Positions 41,228-49,029 of a DNA stretch of 64,000 nucleotides are shown one piece after another. This stretch comes from Streptomyces gilvus (GTDB lineage: Bacteria; Actinomycetota; Actinomycetes; Streptomycetales; Streptomycetaceae): NCBI RefSeq assembly GCF_022513565.1, contig NZ_JAKWBE010000030.1, positions 42,682-106,681 of the forward strand, read 5' to 3'. Numbering within the stretch: position 1 is the first letter of the stretch; each line of letters begins with the position of its first letter. The position numbers and the translations under genes are program-made. The notes under the pieces were generated by a model. It made no database searches. It saw nothing but the letters and a program-made list of their open reading frames with translations, and was not told the DNA's origin.

Positions 41228-43681
41228 TCACAGCATGGTCCACTTCTGGCTGTTGCCTCCTGAGCACGTCTGGATCTGCAGGAGCGTGCCGTTGGCCGTG
41301 CCGGCGCTAGTGGTGCCGAGGCACAGGCCCGAGGCGACGCCGGTGATCGTGCCGTCGCTGTTCCTGGTCCACTGCTGACTGGTGGCGCCGGAGCAGGAGT
41401 TGATGACCACCGACGAGCCCGAGGATGTGGCGCTGTTCAGGACGTCCAGGCACATCGTTCCGGTGCCGTAGACCTGCAGTGATCCGTCGGCGGCCGCGGT
41501 CCACTGCTGGTTGGCCCCGCCGCCGCAGGTCCAGATCTCGATCTTCGTGCCGGCGGTGTGCGTGGCCGTGGGCACGTCCAGGCAGCTGCTGGAGGCGGTG
41601 TTCAGCAGCGCTCCGTAGGAGTGTGCGGCCGGCTTCTGGCTCAGCGCGAGGTCGTCCCCGTATCCGGTGGCCGAGTTGGTGGCCGGGCTCCAGTAGTAGA
41701 CGACGGCGCTGGTGCTGCTCGCACCGGTGGTGAAGGTGACCGCACCCCCGGTGTAGCTGGTGCTGTTCAGGCAGGTCTTCTGCTCGCTGCCGGAACTGTC
41801 GTACGACTTCACCCCGAGGTAGACGCACTGTCCGGAGGCACCCGCCTTCGCGAAGCCCCGCAGGACGTAGGTGGTGTTGGCGGACAGGCCGGTGACCGTC
41901 TGCTCGGCGCCGGCACTGACGCCGCCGGGCAGCTTGAGCGCGTAGCTGCCGGTCCGGGCGTTGCCCGTTACGGCGGAGGCTCCGCCGTAACAGTGCCAGG
42001 AGGAGCAACTGCCGCTTTCGAAGCCGGTGTTGTTGGGAGGGCTGAGCGGCGCGGGGGCGTCGAAGGCGCCGGCGTTGTGGACACCGGTGGTGGTGACGGG
42101 GTTGCCGAAGTAGTCGGTGGATCCCATGGAGCAACTGGGTATGCCCTGGCAGACGTTGACACCGAGGTTGTACGCCGGCGAGCCGGACTGGAGGGTGCCG
42201 GCGGTGAGGGAGGTCCCGGTGCCGTGGTAGGTGGGGCTGTTCAGCAGCGGGTCCGCGATCACCGAGTGGGTTTCCATGCCGGTCCCCGACTGGTACGCGG
42301 ACAGTCCGGAGTAGGAGGTGCCGTTGAGGGCGAAGGCCGGTGTCGCGCCGGTGGTGACGTAGTAGTCGTTGTTGTCGTCGATGAACGAGGACGACGAACC
42401 GGAGTAGAGGTTGGCGGCCGTCGAGTAGATGACGTTGTTCTTGAAGAACCCGGTGGAGCTGCTCTCCACGCCCAGGAACGGAGCGGTGTTGGCGGGGTTG
42501 GAGTAGAACGTGTTGTTGTAGATCTGGGCGTTCTTCGACGCCTGGGTGACATGGACCTCGCCCCAACGGGCGTTGGACTTCCGGGCGTTGTTCGCGCAGA
42601 CGTTGTACCGGAATATGTTGTTCTGGTCCTTGTAGCTGCCCGCGTTGTAGATCGCCAGGCAGTAACCGTCGTTGTCGTGACCGTAGTTGTACTGCAGCGT
42701 GTTGTTGCTGTCGTACTGGTCGATGTCGAACGCGCCGCCGTCGTTCTGGTTGTACGTGTGGTTGTCGTAGGACTCGTTGTACTGCAGCGTGCAGGTCTGG
42801 CAGTACCACTCCCACAGGCCGCTGGGGGTGCTGGTGCAGGTGCTGCAGGAGCCGGAGTCGTACGCCGTGCTGTGCTCGATGGTGGCGTTCTGCGCCATCG
42901 TCACCAGGATGCCGTCGCCGGAGACCGAGTACGCCGACGAGTTGCTGATGGTGATGTTCTGCCCGATCGGGGTGTTCCCGGGAGAGGCCACAGAGGTGCC
43001 GGGCGGGAAGGCACCGTAGGCGCCGCCGACGAAGATGCCCTGCGACACACCGGAGTCATGAGCGGTGACGCCGTCGATGACAACGTCGTCGATGACTTCC
43101 TGACTGCCGGTGGGATAGACGTAGACCTCACCTGAGTCGCCGCGCGTGGTCGTCGTTCCGGTCGCGCCGTGCACGTCCAGGTTGGTCAGGTGGATGTGGT
43201 CGATCGTGGCGTTCGCGGTGGCGCCGGTGACGAGGACTCCGTAGTGGACGCCGCCCGTGATCTCGAGGTTCTGTACGTCCCAGTAGCTCTGGTCGGACAG
43301 TTCGAAGGCCGCGTCCGCGGTGCTTCCGGCGGCGATGACCGGGCGGGCGCCCGTGCCGTACGCGTCCACGGTGATGGTGGCCGAGCTGGATCCGGAGCCC
43401 TGGGGGGCGAGGTTGCCGGAGCAGGTCGTTCCGCGCAGGAAGAGGATCGAGTCGCCGGGCTGGAACGTCTGCGCGTTGACCGTGCTTGTGCTGTTCCAGG
43501 GGCTGGACTGAGTACCCGATCCATTACTGGTCGCGGAGCAGTCCACGTAGTAGGTGCTGGCCGCGGCCTCGGACGGGACGGCACCGGTCAGCAGTTGGGC
43601 GGCGCCGAGGGCGAGCGCCATGACGGATACGGCGAGGGCTCTTCGCCAGCCGTGGCGAGACAACGACGGGGGACGTCGCAC
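41228..43681 (-). CDS. Secreted parallel beta-helix protein with ricin-B lectin domain
   Basis: An 817-residue exported protein. Signal peptide: RRALAVSVMALALGAAQLLT, cut near EAAAS. Residues 40-480 are a right-handed parallel beta-helix (YYVDCSATSNGSGTQSSPW, then repeated turns such as ITISNSSAYSVSGDGILVTM and FRYNVCANNARKSNARWGEV), with a Cys-rich loop. A jelly-roll carbohydrate-binding module (NTGFESGSCSSWHCYGGASA) follows, then a ricin-B/CBM13 trefoil with QxW repeats (GGGANQQWTAAADGS, SGATSQQWTRNSDG, SGGNSQKWTML). The beta-helix fold occurs in polysaccharide lyases and in families with fucosidase activity (GH141), so it may act on a fucose-containing polymer; its family is not fixed. GTG 43681 follows GAGGAG. 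Confidence 0.85.
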   Translation of the reverse strand: MRRPPSLSRHGWRRALAVSVMALALGAAQLLTGAVPSEAAASTYYVDCSATSNGSGTQSSPWNSTSTVNAQTFQPGDSILFLRGTTCSGNLAPQGSGSSSATITVDAYGTGARPVIAAGSTADAAFELSDQSYWDVQNLEITGGVHYGVLVTGATANATIDHIHLTNLDVHGATGTTTTRGDSGEVYVYPTGSQEVIDDVVIDGVTAHDSGVSQGIFVGGAYGAFPPGTSVASPGNTPIGQNITISNSSAYSVSGDGILVTMAQNATIEHSTAYDSGSCSTCTSTPSGLWEWYCQTCTLQYNESYDNHTYNQNDGGAFDIDQYDSNNTLQYNYGHDNDGYCLAIYNAGSYKDQNNIFRYNVCANNARKSNARWGEVHVTQASKNAQIYNNTFYSNPANTAPFLGVESSSTGFFKNNVIYSTAANLYSGSSSSFIDDNNDYYVTTGATPAFALNGTSYSGLSAYQSGTGMETHSVIADPLLNSPTYHGTGTSLTAGTLQSGSPAYNLGVNVCQGIPSCSMGSTDYFGNPVTTTGVHNAGAFDAPAPLSPPNNTGFESGSCSSWHCYGGASAVTGNARTGSYALKLPGGVSAGAEQTVTGLSANTTYVLRGFAKAGASGQCVYLGVKSYDSSGSEQKTCLNSTSYTGGAVTFTTGASSTSAVVYYWSPATNSATGYGDDLALSQKPAAHSYGALLNTASSSCLDVPTATHTAGTKIEIWTCGGGANQQWTAAADGSLQVYGTGTMCLDVLNSATSSGSSVVINSCSGATSQQWTRNSDGTITGVASGLCLGTTSAGTANGTLLQIQTCSGGNSQKWTML

Positions 43682-43713
43682 TAAGCACTCCTCGGAGGTG
43701 GGTGGGTCTTTCG

Positions 43714-44331
43714 CTATGGGCCGGAACCCAGGTGGGGCTTGATGGCCGCTGCCGCCTTGGCGGTCAGCAGATAGCCGTCCCAGTGGGCGATCACGGTGCC
43801 CGCGCCGTCGAGCAGGAAGGAGGTCGGCACCGAGGCCACACCGAAGTGACGGGCCGCACGGTGCCCGGGGTCGTCCAGCAGCACGACGGACCGCAGGCCC
43901 CAGTCGTAGGAGGTGTTGAGCAGGACCGGTCGGGGGACGGCGGCCGGGTCGTCGGCCACGACGGCCACCCGCAGCCCGGCGCCGCCGTACTGCGTCGACA
44001 GGCTGTTCAGGACGACGGACTGGCTGCGTGACGGTGTTGCCGCGGTGTCCGGTTGGGTGGCGAGGAAGGACACCAGCGTGAGTGTTCCCGAACCGCCCGC
44101 CGTCGAGAACGCTCTGCCCGTGCGGACATCGACCAGCCCGGGTGCCGCCGGCGAGGCTGTCGCGGACGCGGCATGCGGGGTGGCTCGCTGGAGCACCGCG
44201 GCCCCCGCGCCCACGGTGAGGCCCAGCGTCACCAGGCACACGGCCAGCGTGAACAGCAGCACTCGCATGCGGGACGCGCCGCTGCGATCCGGCGGGCGGC
44301 TCCGGGCGACGCGGGTCGGTGGAGATGGCAT
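43714..44331 (-). CDS. Membrane-anchored redoxin-like protein lacking the CxxC motif
   Basis: A 205-residue TlpA-type thioredoxin fold with an N-terminal anchor (VLLFTLAVCLVTLGLTVGAG). The fold shows as SGTLTLVSFLATQPDTAATP, VVLNSLSTQYGGAGLRVAVV and FGVASVPTSFLLDGAGTVIA. The active site WCxxC is replaced by QPDTAA, so it cannot do standard disulphide exchange. It opens the leftward fucose operon and abuts the secreted beta-helix gene by 32 bases. A binding or chaperone role for the exported, cysteine-rich partner is conceivable, but no reaction can be assigned. Confidence 0.8.
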   Translation of the reverse strand: MPSPPTRVARSRPPDRSGASRMRVLLFTLAVCLVTLGLTVGAGAAVLQRATPHAASATASPAAPGLVDVRTGRAFSTAGGSGTLTLVSFLATQPDTAATPSRSQSVVLNSLSTQYGGAGLRVAVVADDPAAVPRPVLLNTSYDWGLRSVVLLDDPGHRAARHFGVASVPTSFLLDGAGTVIAHWDGYLLTAKAAAAIKPHLGSGP

Positions 44332-44436
44332 TGAGGTACCTGCTCCTGCGATCGGGAGAGAGGACGGGCCCTGACACCGGCGGTTCGGCCTGAACCTCGG
44401 TCCTGGCGGCCCGAATCATTCGGAAGCTCGGATCTA

Positions 44437-44449
44437 TTTACCGGTCAAA
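44437..44449. promoter_or_regulatory. LacI-type operator copy 1, TTTACCGGTCAAA
   Basis: TTTACCGGTCAAA is a near-palindrome about the centre ACCGGT, typical of LacI-family operators with a central CG. It lies 106 bases before the redoxin start. An identical copy lies at 44603, 166 bases away, in the LacI leader. Upstream, GATCTATT is shared with a third, weaker copy at 44551. Confidence 0.6.
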
Positions 44450-44526
44450 CGTGCGGCGGCAGACGCTAGTCACGAGGTTACGGCCTCGTCAAGTGGTGAC
44501 TACCTGGTCGTTTCAGGGCACCAGGC

Positions 44527-44545
44527 GCGTTACCGAAGCGTTACC
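44527..44545. promoter_or_regulatory. Direct repeat GCGTTACC in the divergent fucose promoter
   Basis: GCGTTACC at 44527-44534 and 44538-44545, an 11-bp period, one helical turn. It lies between the two palindromic operators. It may be the site of a second regulator or part of a promoter. Confidence 0.3.
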
Positions 44546-44556
44546 CGTCCGATCTA

Positions 44557-44568
44557 TTGACCCGGAAA
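44557..44568. promoter_or_regulatory. Weaker LacI-type operator copy, TTGACCCGGAAA
   Basis: TTGACCCGGAAA resembles the reverse of TTTACCGGTCAAA (TTTGACCGGTAAA) with one inserted C. It follows GATCTATT, as copy 1 does. It may be the middle of a three-operator array. Confidence 0.4.
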
Positions 44569-44602
44569 CGAGCCAAGGTTAATGTCACGCCGCCGACATG
44601 GT

Positions 44603-44615
44603 TTTACCGGTCAAA
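44603..44615. promoter_or_regulatory. LacI-type operator copy 2, TTTACCGGTCAAA
   Basis: Identical to copy 1 at all 13 positions. It ends 20 bases before the GTG start of the LacI gene, so binding would repress the regulator itself and the transport operon. Its place upstream also argues against the 18-residue longer open frame as the true protein. Confidence 0.6.
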
Positions 44616-44635
44616 TCCAGCAGGGGGCATCGCAC

Positions 44636-45643
44636 GTGGTCACGATGAACGACGTCGCACGTCGAGCCGGCGTCACCAAGCAGACCGTCTCGAACGTGGT
44701 CCGCGGACGCGACGTCGTCAGCCCCGAGACCCGGGCGCGAGTGGAGGCGGCCATCGCCGAACTCGGCTACCGGCCCAACCTGGTCGCCCGCGGGCTGGCA
44801 ACCGGCACCACCATGATCGTCGGATTCATCGTGCCCACGGTGGCCCATCCGTTCTACTCGGTCGTCGTCGAGGAGGTGGAGAGCGTGCTGGAGGAACACG
44901 GCTACCATCTGCTCCTCGCCACCACCCGGGGCGAGGGTGAGCGGGCCAGGCGCCAACTGGCCGCGGTCTCCAGCCGCTCCGTCGACGCCGTACTGGTCGC
45001 GGGCGACCGTGACCTGGGCGAGCACGTGTCCCAGCTCGAGAAGCTGGGTGTGCCGGTCGCACTGTGCGCGTGGGAGACCAACCCGCCCGGCACGCTGCCG
45101 GTCGTCACGGTCGACTACGAGAGGGTCGGCCATCTGGCCGGCCGTCACCTCAGGGACCTCGGGCACCGCCGAGCCGCGGTGATCGCACAGCTCCCGAGCC
45201 ATCAGTTCCGTGTCGCGGGCCTGCGCCGGGCGTTCGCCGAGGGAGGTGTCGACGTGCCCGAAGGCGGGCTGTACACGGTGTCGGAGCCGACCGCGGAGGC
45301 CGGCTACGACGCGGCGCTCACGATGCTCGCCGCCCGGGACCGCCCCACCTGCGTCTTCGCTTCCACGGACGCCATCGCGCTCGGCGTACTGGAGGCGCTC
45401 AGGCACCAGGGACTGCGCGTGCCGGACGACATCTCCGTGGTCGGTGTCGACGACATCCCGCAGGCCGCCTACGCGCACCCGCCCCTGACCACGATCGCCC
45501 TGCCCAAGCGGCGCATCGCCCGCGAGGCGACCGAACTGCTGCTGCGCTCCATCCGCGGCGGCATTCAGCCGCCCGCCGACGTCTCCCTGCTGAGTCCCGA
45601 GCTCGTGGTCCGCACGAGTTCCGGACCGCCGTCGGCCTCCTGA
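44636..45643 (+). CDS. LacI-family regulator of the fucose locus
   Basis: A 335-residue LacI repressor. HTH: MNDVARRAGVTKQTVSNVVR, hinge VEAAIAELGYRPNLVARGLA. The sugar-binding domain shows IVGFIVPTVAHPFYSVVVEE, VDAVLVAGDRD and PDDISVVGVDDIPQAAYAHP, with LTTIALPKRRIAREATELLL. The expected effector is L-fucose or a fucosyl oligosaccharide. GTG 44636 has AGGGGG eight bases upstream; ATG 44645 is nearer the HTH but too far from it. Two identical palindromes at 44437 and 44603 are the likely operators. Confidence 0.92.
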   Translation: MVTMNDVARRAGVTKQTVSNVVRGRDVVSPETRARVEAAIAELGYRPNLVARGLATGTTMIVGFIVPTVAHPFYSVVVEEVESVLEEHGYHLLLATTRGEGERARRQLAAVSSRSVDAVLVAGDRDLGEHVSQLEKLGVPVALCAWETNPPGTLPVVTVDYERVGHLAGRHLRDLGHRRAAVIAQLPSHQFRVAGLRRAFAEGGVDVPEGGLYTVSEPTAEAGYDAALTMLAARDRPTCVFASTDAIALGVLEALRHQGLRVPDDISVVGVDDIPQAAYAHPPLTTIALPKRRIAREATELLLRSIRGGIQPPADVSLLSPELVVRTSSGPPSAS

Positions 45644-45700
45644 ACCACCCCCCACACGCGTTTCACCATCACCCCGTACGACAGCAAGGGCCAACCCCAT

Positions 45701-47056
45701 ATGTCCAAGAACATCTCCCGAAGAGGCTTCCTCGGCACGTCGGCCGTGATCGGCGCCGGCGTCGTCGGAGCCGGCACGCTCACCGCCTGCGGCGGTTCGG
45801 GCAGCGGCAGCAGTTCCCACCCGACCCTGCACGTGATGTACGACAGCCTGGACAGCGAACTCGGCAGTTCCATCAAGGAGTTCGAGGCGAAGAATGACTG
45901 CACCGTGGTCATCTCCAAGTTCGACCAGCTCAAGCTGAACTCCTCGATCGTCGCGGGCAACCCGCCGGACCTGGTGCGCTGCGTCGGCGCCTCGGAGATC
46001 CCCAACCTCATCGCCCGCGGCCTGGCGGAGAACCTCGACCCCTATTTCGCCAAGAGCACCGTCTTCAAGGCGTCGGACTTCGACCCGGTCGTCGACATCT
46101 ACCGCTACGACGGCAAGCAGCAGGGCAAGGGCTCCCTCTACGGCTTCCCCAGCGACTACGGGCAGGACGCCATGCTCTGGTACAACAAGGAGCTCTTCGA
46201 CAAGGCCAAGATCTCCTACCTCAGCGAGACCGAGCCCACCGACTACGACGAGCTGCTCGACCTGGGCAAGCGACTCACGGTCCGCAAGAACGGCAAGGTC
46301 CAGGTCTACGGGCTCGACCCGGTGTGGAACTTCGTCAACCAGGCCCACCTGATGCAGATGATCGAGCAGCAGGGCGGAGCCCTCTGGAACGACGACTTCA
46401 CCAAGGCCGACTTCACCACCCCCGAGGCCCGCAGGGCCCTGCAGTGGTACGTCGACTGGGGCAAGGCCCGCGTCGGCACCGGCCCGCTCGACCCGGTCAC
46501 CGACTGGCAGGGCCCGATCTACGACGCCGGCCGTATCGCCATCATCAGCTACGGCTACTGGTTCGGCGCCGAGATCGCCGGAGCCGACGCCGGCGCCAAC
46601 GCCGCCAAGCTCGCCGCGAACTCCGGGTTCGTCCCCGCGCCCCAGATGGGCAAGACGCGGGTGGACGCCTGCATGACCGGTACCGGCGCGTGGATCCCCA
46701 AGAAGGCGGCCAACAAGGAACTCGCCTTCAAGTTCCTGGAGTTCTGGCGCGGCGGCGCTCCCGCCGCGAAGCACTTCAAGGCCGGCGGCGGCCTGCCCGC
46801 CCTCAAGCACTTCCGGTCGGACCTCCCGCAGAGCACGGCGGCCGAGAAGGACCACTACAAGGTCCAGATGGACAACACCAAGCACCTGACCATCCTTCGG
46901 TTCTCCCCGTACGCCAGCTACAGCGCCGTGGAGTCGGCCATCACCACCAACGTGGAATCCGTGATCAAGGGCAAGAGCTCGCTGGACTCCGCCATCCGCA
47001 CCCTGCAGAGCGCGATGACCGACATCGTCACCCAGGGTCGCAAGCAGGTCGGCTGA
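45701..47056 (+). CDS. Sugar ABC transporter substrate-binding lipoprotein
   Basis: A 451-residue cluster B solute-binding protein. N-terminus SRRGFLGTSAVIGAGVVGAG with lipobox TLTAC, so Tat export and lipid anchor. Family block: VTIYSS-like start HVMYDSLDSELGSSIKEFEA, YGFPSDYGQDAMLWYNKELF, TGAWIPKKAANKELAFKFLE. It binds the imported sugar for the two permeases that follow. The context predicts L-fucose or short fucosides. The start lies 57 bases past the LacI stop, so regulator and transporter share one operon. Confidence 0.92.
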   Translation: MSKNISRRGFLGTSAVIGAGVVGAGTLTACGGSGSGSSSHPTLHVMYDSLDSELGSSIKEFEAKNDCTVVISKFDQLKLNSSIVAGNPPDLVRCVGASEIPNLIARGLAENLDPYFAKSTVFKASDFDPVVDIYRYDGKQQGKGSLYGFPSDYGQDAMLWYNKELFDKAKISYLSETEPTDYDELLDLGKRLTVRKNGKVQVYGLDPVWNFVNQAHLMQMIEQQGGALWNDDFTKADFTTPEARRALQWYVDWGKARVGTGPLDPVTDWQGPIYDAGRIAIISYGYWFGAEIAGADAGANAAKLAANSGFVPAPQMGKTRVDACMTGTGAWIPKKAANKELAFKFLEFWRGGAPAAKHFKAGGGLPALKHFRSDLPQSTAAEKDHYKVQMDNTKHLTILRFSPYASYSAVESAITTNVESVIKGKSSLDSAIRTLQSAMTDIVTQGRKQVG

Positions 47057-47085
47057 CCCAGGCGTATCGAGAGGAAAGACGCACG

Positions 47086-48099
47086 ATGTCCCTGCTCACC
47101 TCCACCCGTGGCCGCCGGGGTCTCCCGGCGGCTGCGGCCGCCGCCGCGGCCGGCCCGCCCCGGCGGCGCTGGCGGCGCTACCCGGCCTGGAAGTTCTACG
47201 CGTTCGTATCGCCCTGGGTGATCGGCTGCACCCTGCTCACCGCCGTACCCATCGTGTACGCGCTGGGGCTGAGCTTCACCGACTACGACGGCATGTCCAG
47301 CAACTGGAGCTGGGTCGGTTTCGCCAACTACACCGCCGCGTTCCACGACGACACCATGTGGTCGAGTCTCCTGCAGACCGGCCTGTACGCCCTGCTGGTC
47401 GTCCCGCTGAGCCTGGCCGGCGGCCTCGGCCTCGCGGTGCTGCTCAACCAGCGGCTGCGGGCCGTCGGGGTCCTGCGGACGATCTTCTACCTGCCCTCGA
47501 TCGTCCCGGTCGTCGCCACCGCCCTGATGTTCAAGCTGATCTTCGACCGGGACACCGGCCTGGTGAACGGCGTCCTGGGCTGGTTCGGCATCCCGGCCAC
47601 AGCCTGGCTCAACGACCCCACCTCCTTCCTCGTCCTGGTGCTGCTGGCGCTGTGGGGCATGGGCGGCGGCATGGTGATCTTCCTGGCCGGCCTGCAGGGC
47701 ATCCCGGCGGAACTGATGGAGAGCGCCTCGGTCGACGGGGCGGGAGCGCTGCGACGCTTCTGGCACATCACGCTGCCGATGCTCAGCCCGATGATCTTCT
47801 TCCAGCTGGTGCTGACACTGATCACCACGCTGCAGGCGCTGTCCCAGCCGCTTCTGCTGGCGCCCTCGTCCAACGGCGGCGCGGGAGGCGGGGTCACCGA
47901 CGCCACGCACGTGCAGCAGGGCGACTACCTGTACATGGTCAATGTCTACGCCCAGTTCTTCAACTACCAGAAGTACGGCTACGGCGCCGCGCTGCTGTGG
48001 ATCCTTTTCGTGGTCATCCTGGCCATCACGGTCCTGGTGCTGCGCAGCGGCTCCTTCTGGGTCTACTACGAGGTCGACCAGGACGGTGGCGAGGAATGA
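47086..48099 (+). CDS. Sugar ABC transporter permease, MalF-type
   Basis: A 337-residue inner-membrane permease with six predicted helices (first KFYAFVSPWVIGCTLLTAVP). The EAA loop is GIPAELMESASVDGAGALRR. An unusual run of alanines (PAAAAAAAAGPP) precedes the first helix. GAGAGGAAAG precedes ATG 47086. It overlaps the next permease by four bases. Confidence 0.93.
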   Translation: MSLLTSTRGRRGLPAAAAAAAAGPPRRRWRRYPAWKFYAFVSPWVIGCTLLTAVPIVYALGLSFTDYDGMSSNWSWVGFANYTAAFHDDTMWSSLLQTGLYALLVVPLSLAGGLGLAVLLNQRLRAVGVLRTIFYLPSIVPVVATALMFKLIFDRDTGLVNGVLGWFGIPATAWLNDPTSFLVLVLLALWGMGGGMVIFLAGLQGIPAELMESASVDGAGALRRFWHITLPMLSPMIFFQLVLTLITTLQALSQPLLLAPSSNGGAGGGVTDATHVQQGDYLYMVNVYAQFFNYQKYGYGAALLWILFVVILAITVLVLRSGSFWVYYEVDQDGGEE

Positions 48100-48974
48100 C
48101 CAGCACGGACCCTGCCCGACGATCGGTGCTCTCGCGCCGTGACCAGCTCGCCGCGCGGCGCAGCCGGGTACTGATGTACGGCGCACTGGCGCTGCTCGCC
48201 GCCCTGTTCATGGCCCCGCTGGCCTGGAACGTGCTCTACGCCCTGAAGGGCCGGGCGGAGAGCGCCAGTACGGACTTCCACGTCCTGCCCCAGCACTGGG
48301 CCTGGGGGGATTTCAAACTGTCCCTCACCATGATCGACTTCGGCCGGTACACGCTGAACACCGTGATCCTGGCCGGGACCTTCGCGATCCTCGTGACCGC
48401 GTCGAGCTCGATCGTCGGTTTCGGCTTCGCCCGTCTGCGGGGCAAGGGCCGCAGGTCACTGTTCACCCTGATGCTGGCGACGACCATGGTGCCGCAGATC
48501 CTCACCGTGATCCCCACCTATGTGATGTTCACGAAGTTCCACCTGCTCGACACCTACTGGCCGTGGGTGCTGTGGGGGCTGGCCGCCTCCCCGTTCCATG
48601 TCTTCCTCTTCCGTCAGGCGTTCGCGAGCCTGCCGCGCGAACTGGAGGAAGCGGCCCTCCTCGACGGAGTCGGGTACTTCCGCATCTACTGGCAGATGTT
48701 CATGCCCCTGGTCAAGCCCGTGATCGCCACGTCGATCGTCCTGGGATTCACCTACGTGTGGGGCGACTTCATCACCCCGGCCATCTTCCTCAGCGACGAC
48801 AAGACCACCCTGGGCGTGGCCATGAGCGCCGGATACGTGGACGGTCAGGGCATCAACATGACCAACGTCCTGGCCGCCGGAACCGTCTTCTATGTCCTGC
48901 CCGTGCTGGTGCTCTTCTTCTTCGCCCAGCGTTCCTTCACCCGTGGAATCGCCACCACCGGCCTGAAGGGCTGA
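48096..48974 (+). CDS. Sugar ABC transporter permease, MalG-type
   Basis: A 292-residue partner permease with six helices. EAA loop: LPRELEEAALLDGVGYFRIY. Its ATGA start overlaps the MalF-type stop. No ATP-binding subunit is encoded nearby; in Streptomyces such sugar transporters commonly use the shared ATPase MsiK, which would be elsewhere. It ends 55 bases before the fucosidase gene. Confidence 0.93.
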   Translation: MTSTDPARRSVLSRRDQLAARRSRVLMYGALALLAALFMAPLAWNVLYALKGRAESASTDFHVLPQHWAWGDFKLSLTMIDFGRYTLNTVILAGTFAILVTASSSIVGFGFARLRGKGRRSLFTLMLATTMVPQILTVIPTYVMFTKFHLLDTYWPWVLWGLAASPFHVFLFRQAFASLPRELEEAALLDGVGYFRIYWQMFMPLVKPVIATSIVLGFTYVWGDFITPAIFLSDDKTTLGVAMSAGYVDGQGINMTNVLAAGTVFYVLPVLVLFFFAQRSFTRGIATTGLKG

Positions 48975-49029
48975 TCGGTTCACCACGACCTCGCCGGCCG
49001 CCCGTGCACGAGCAGAAAGACCGCTGCCC

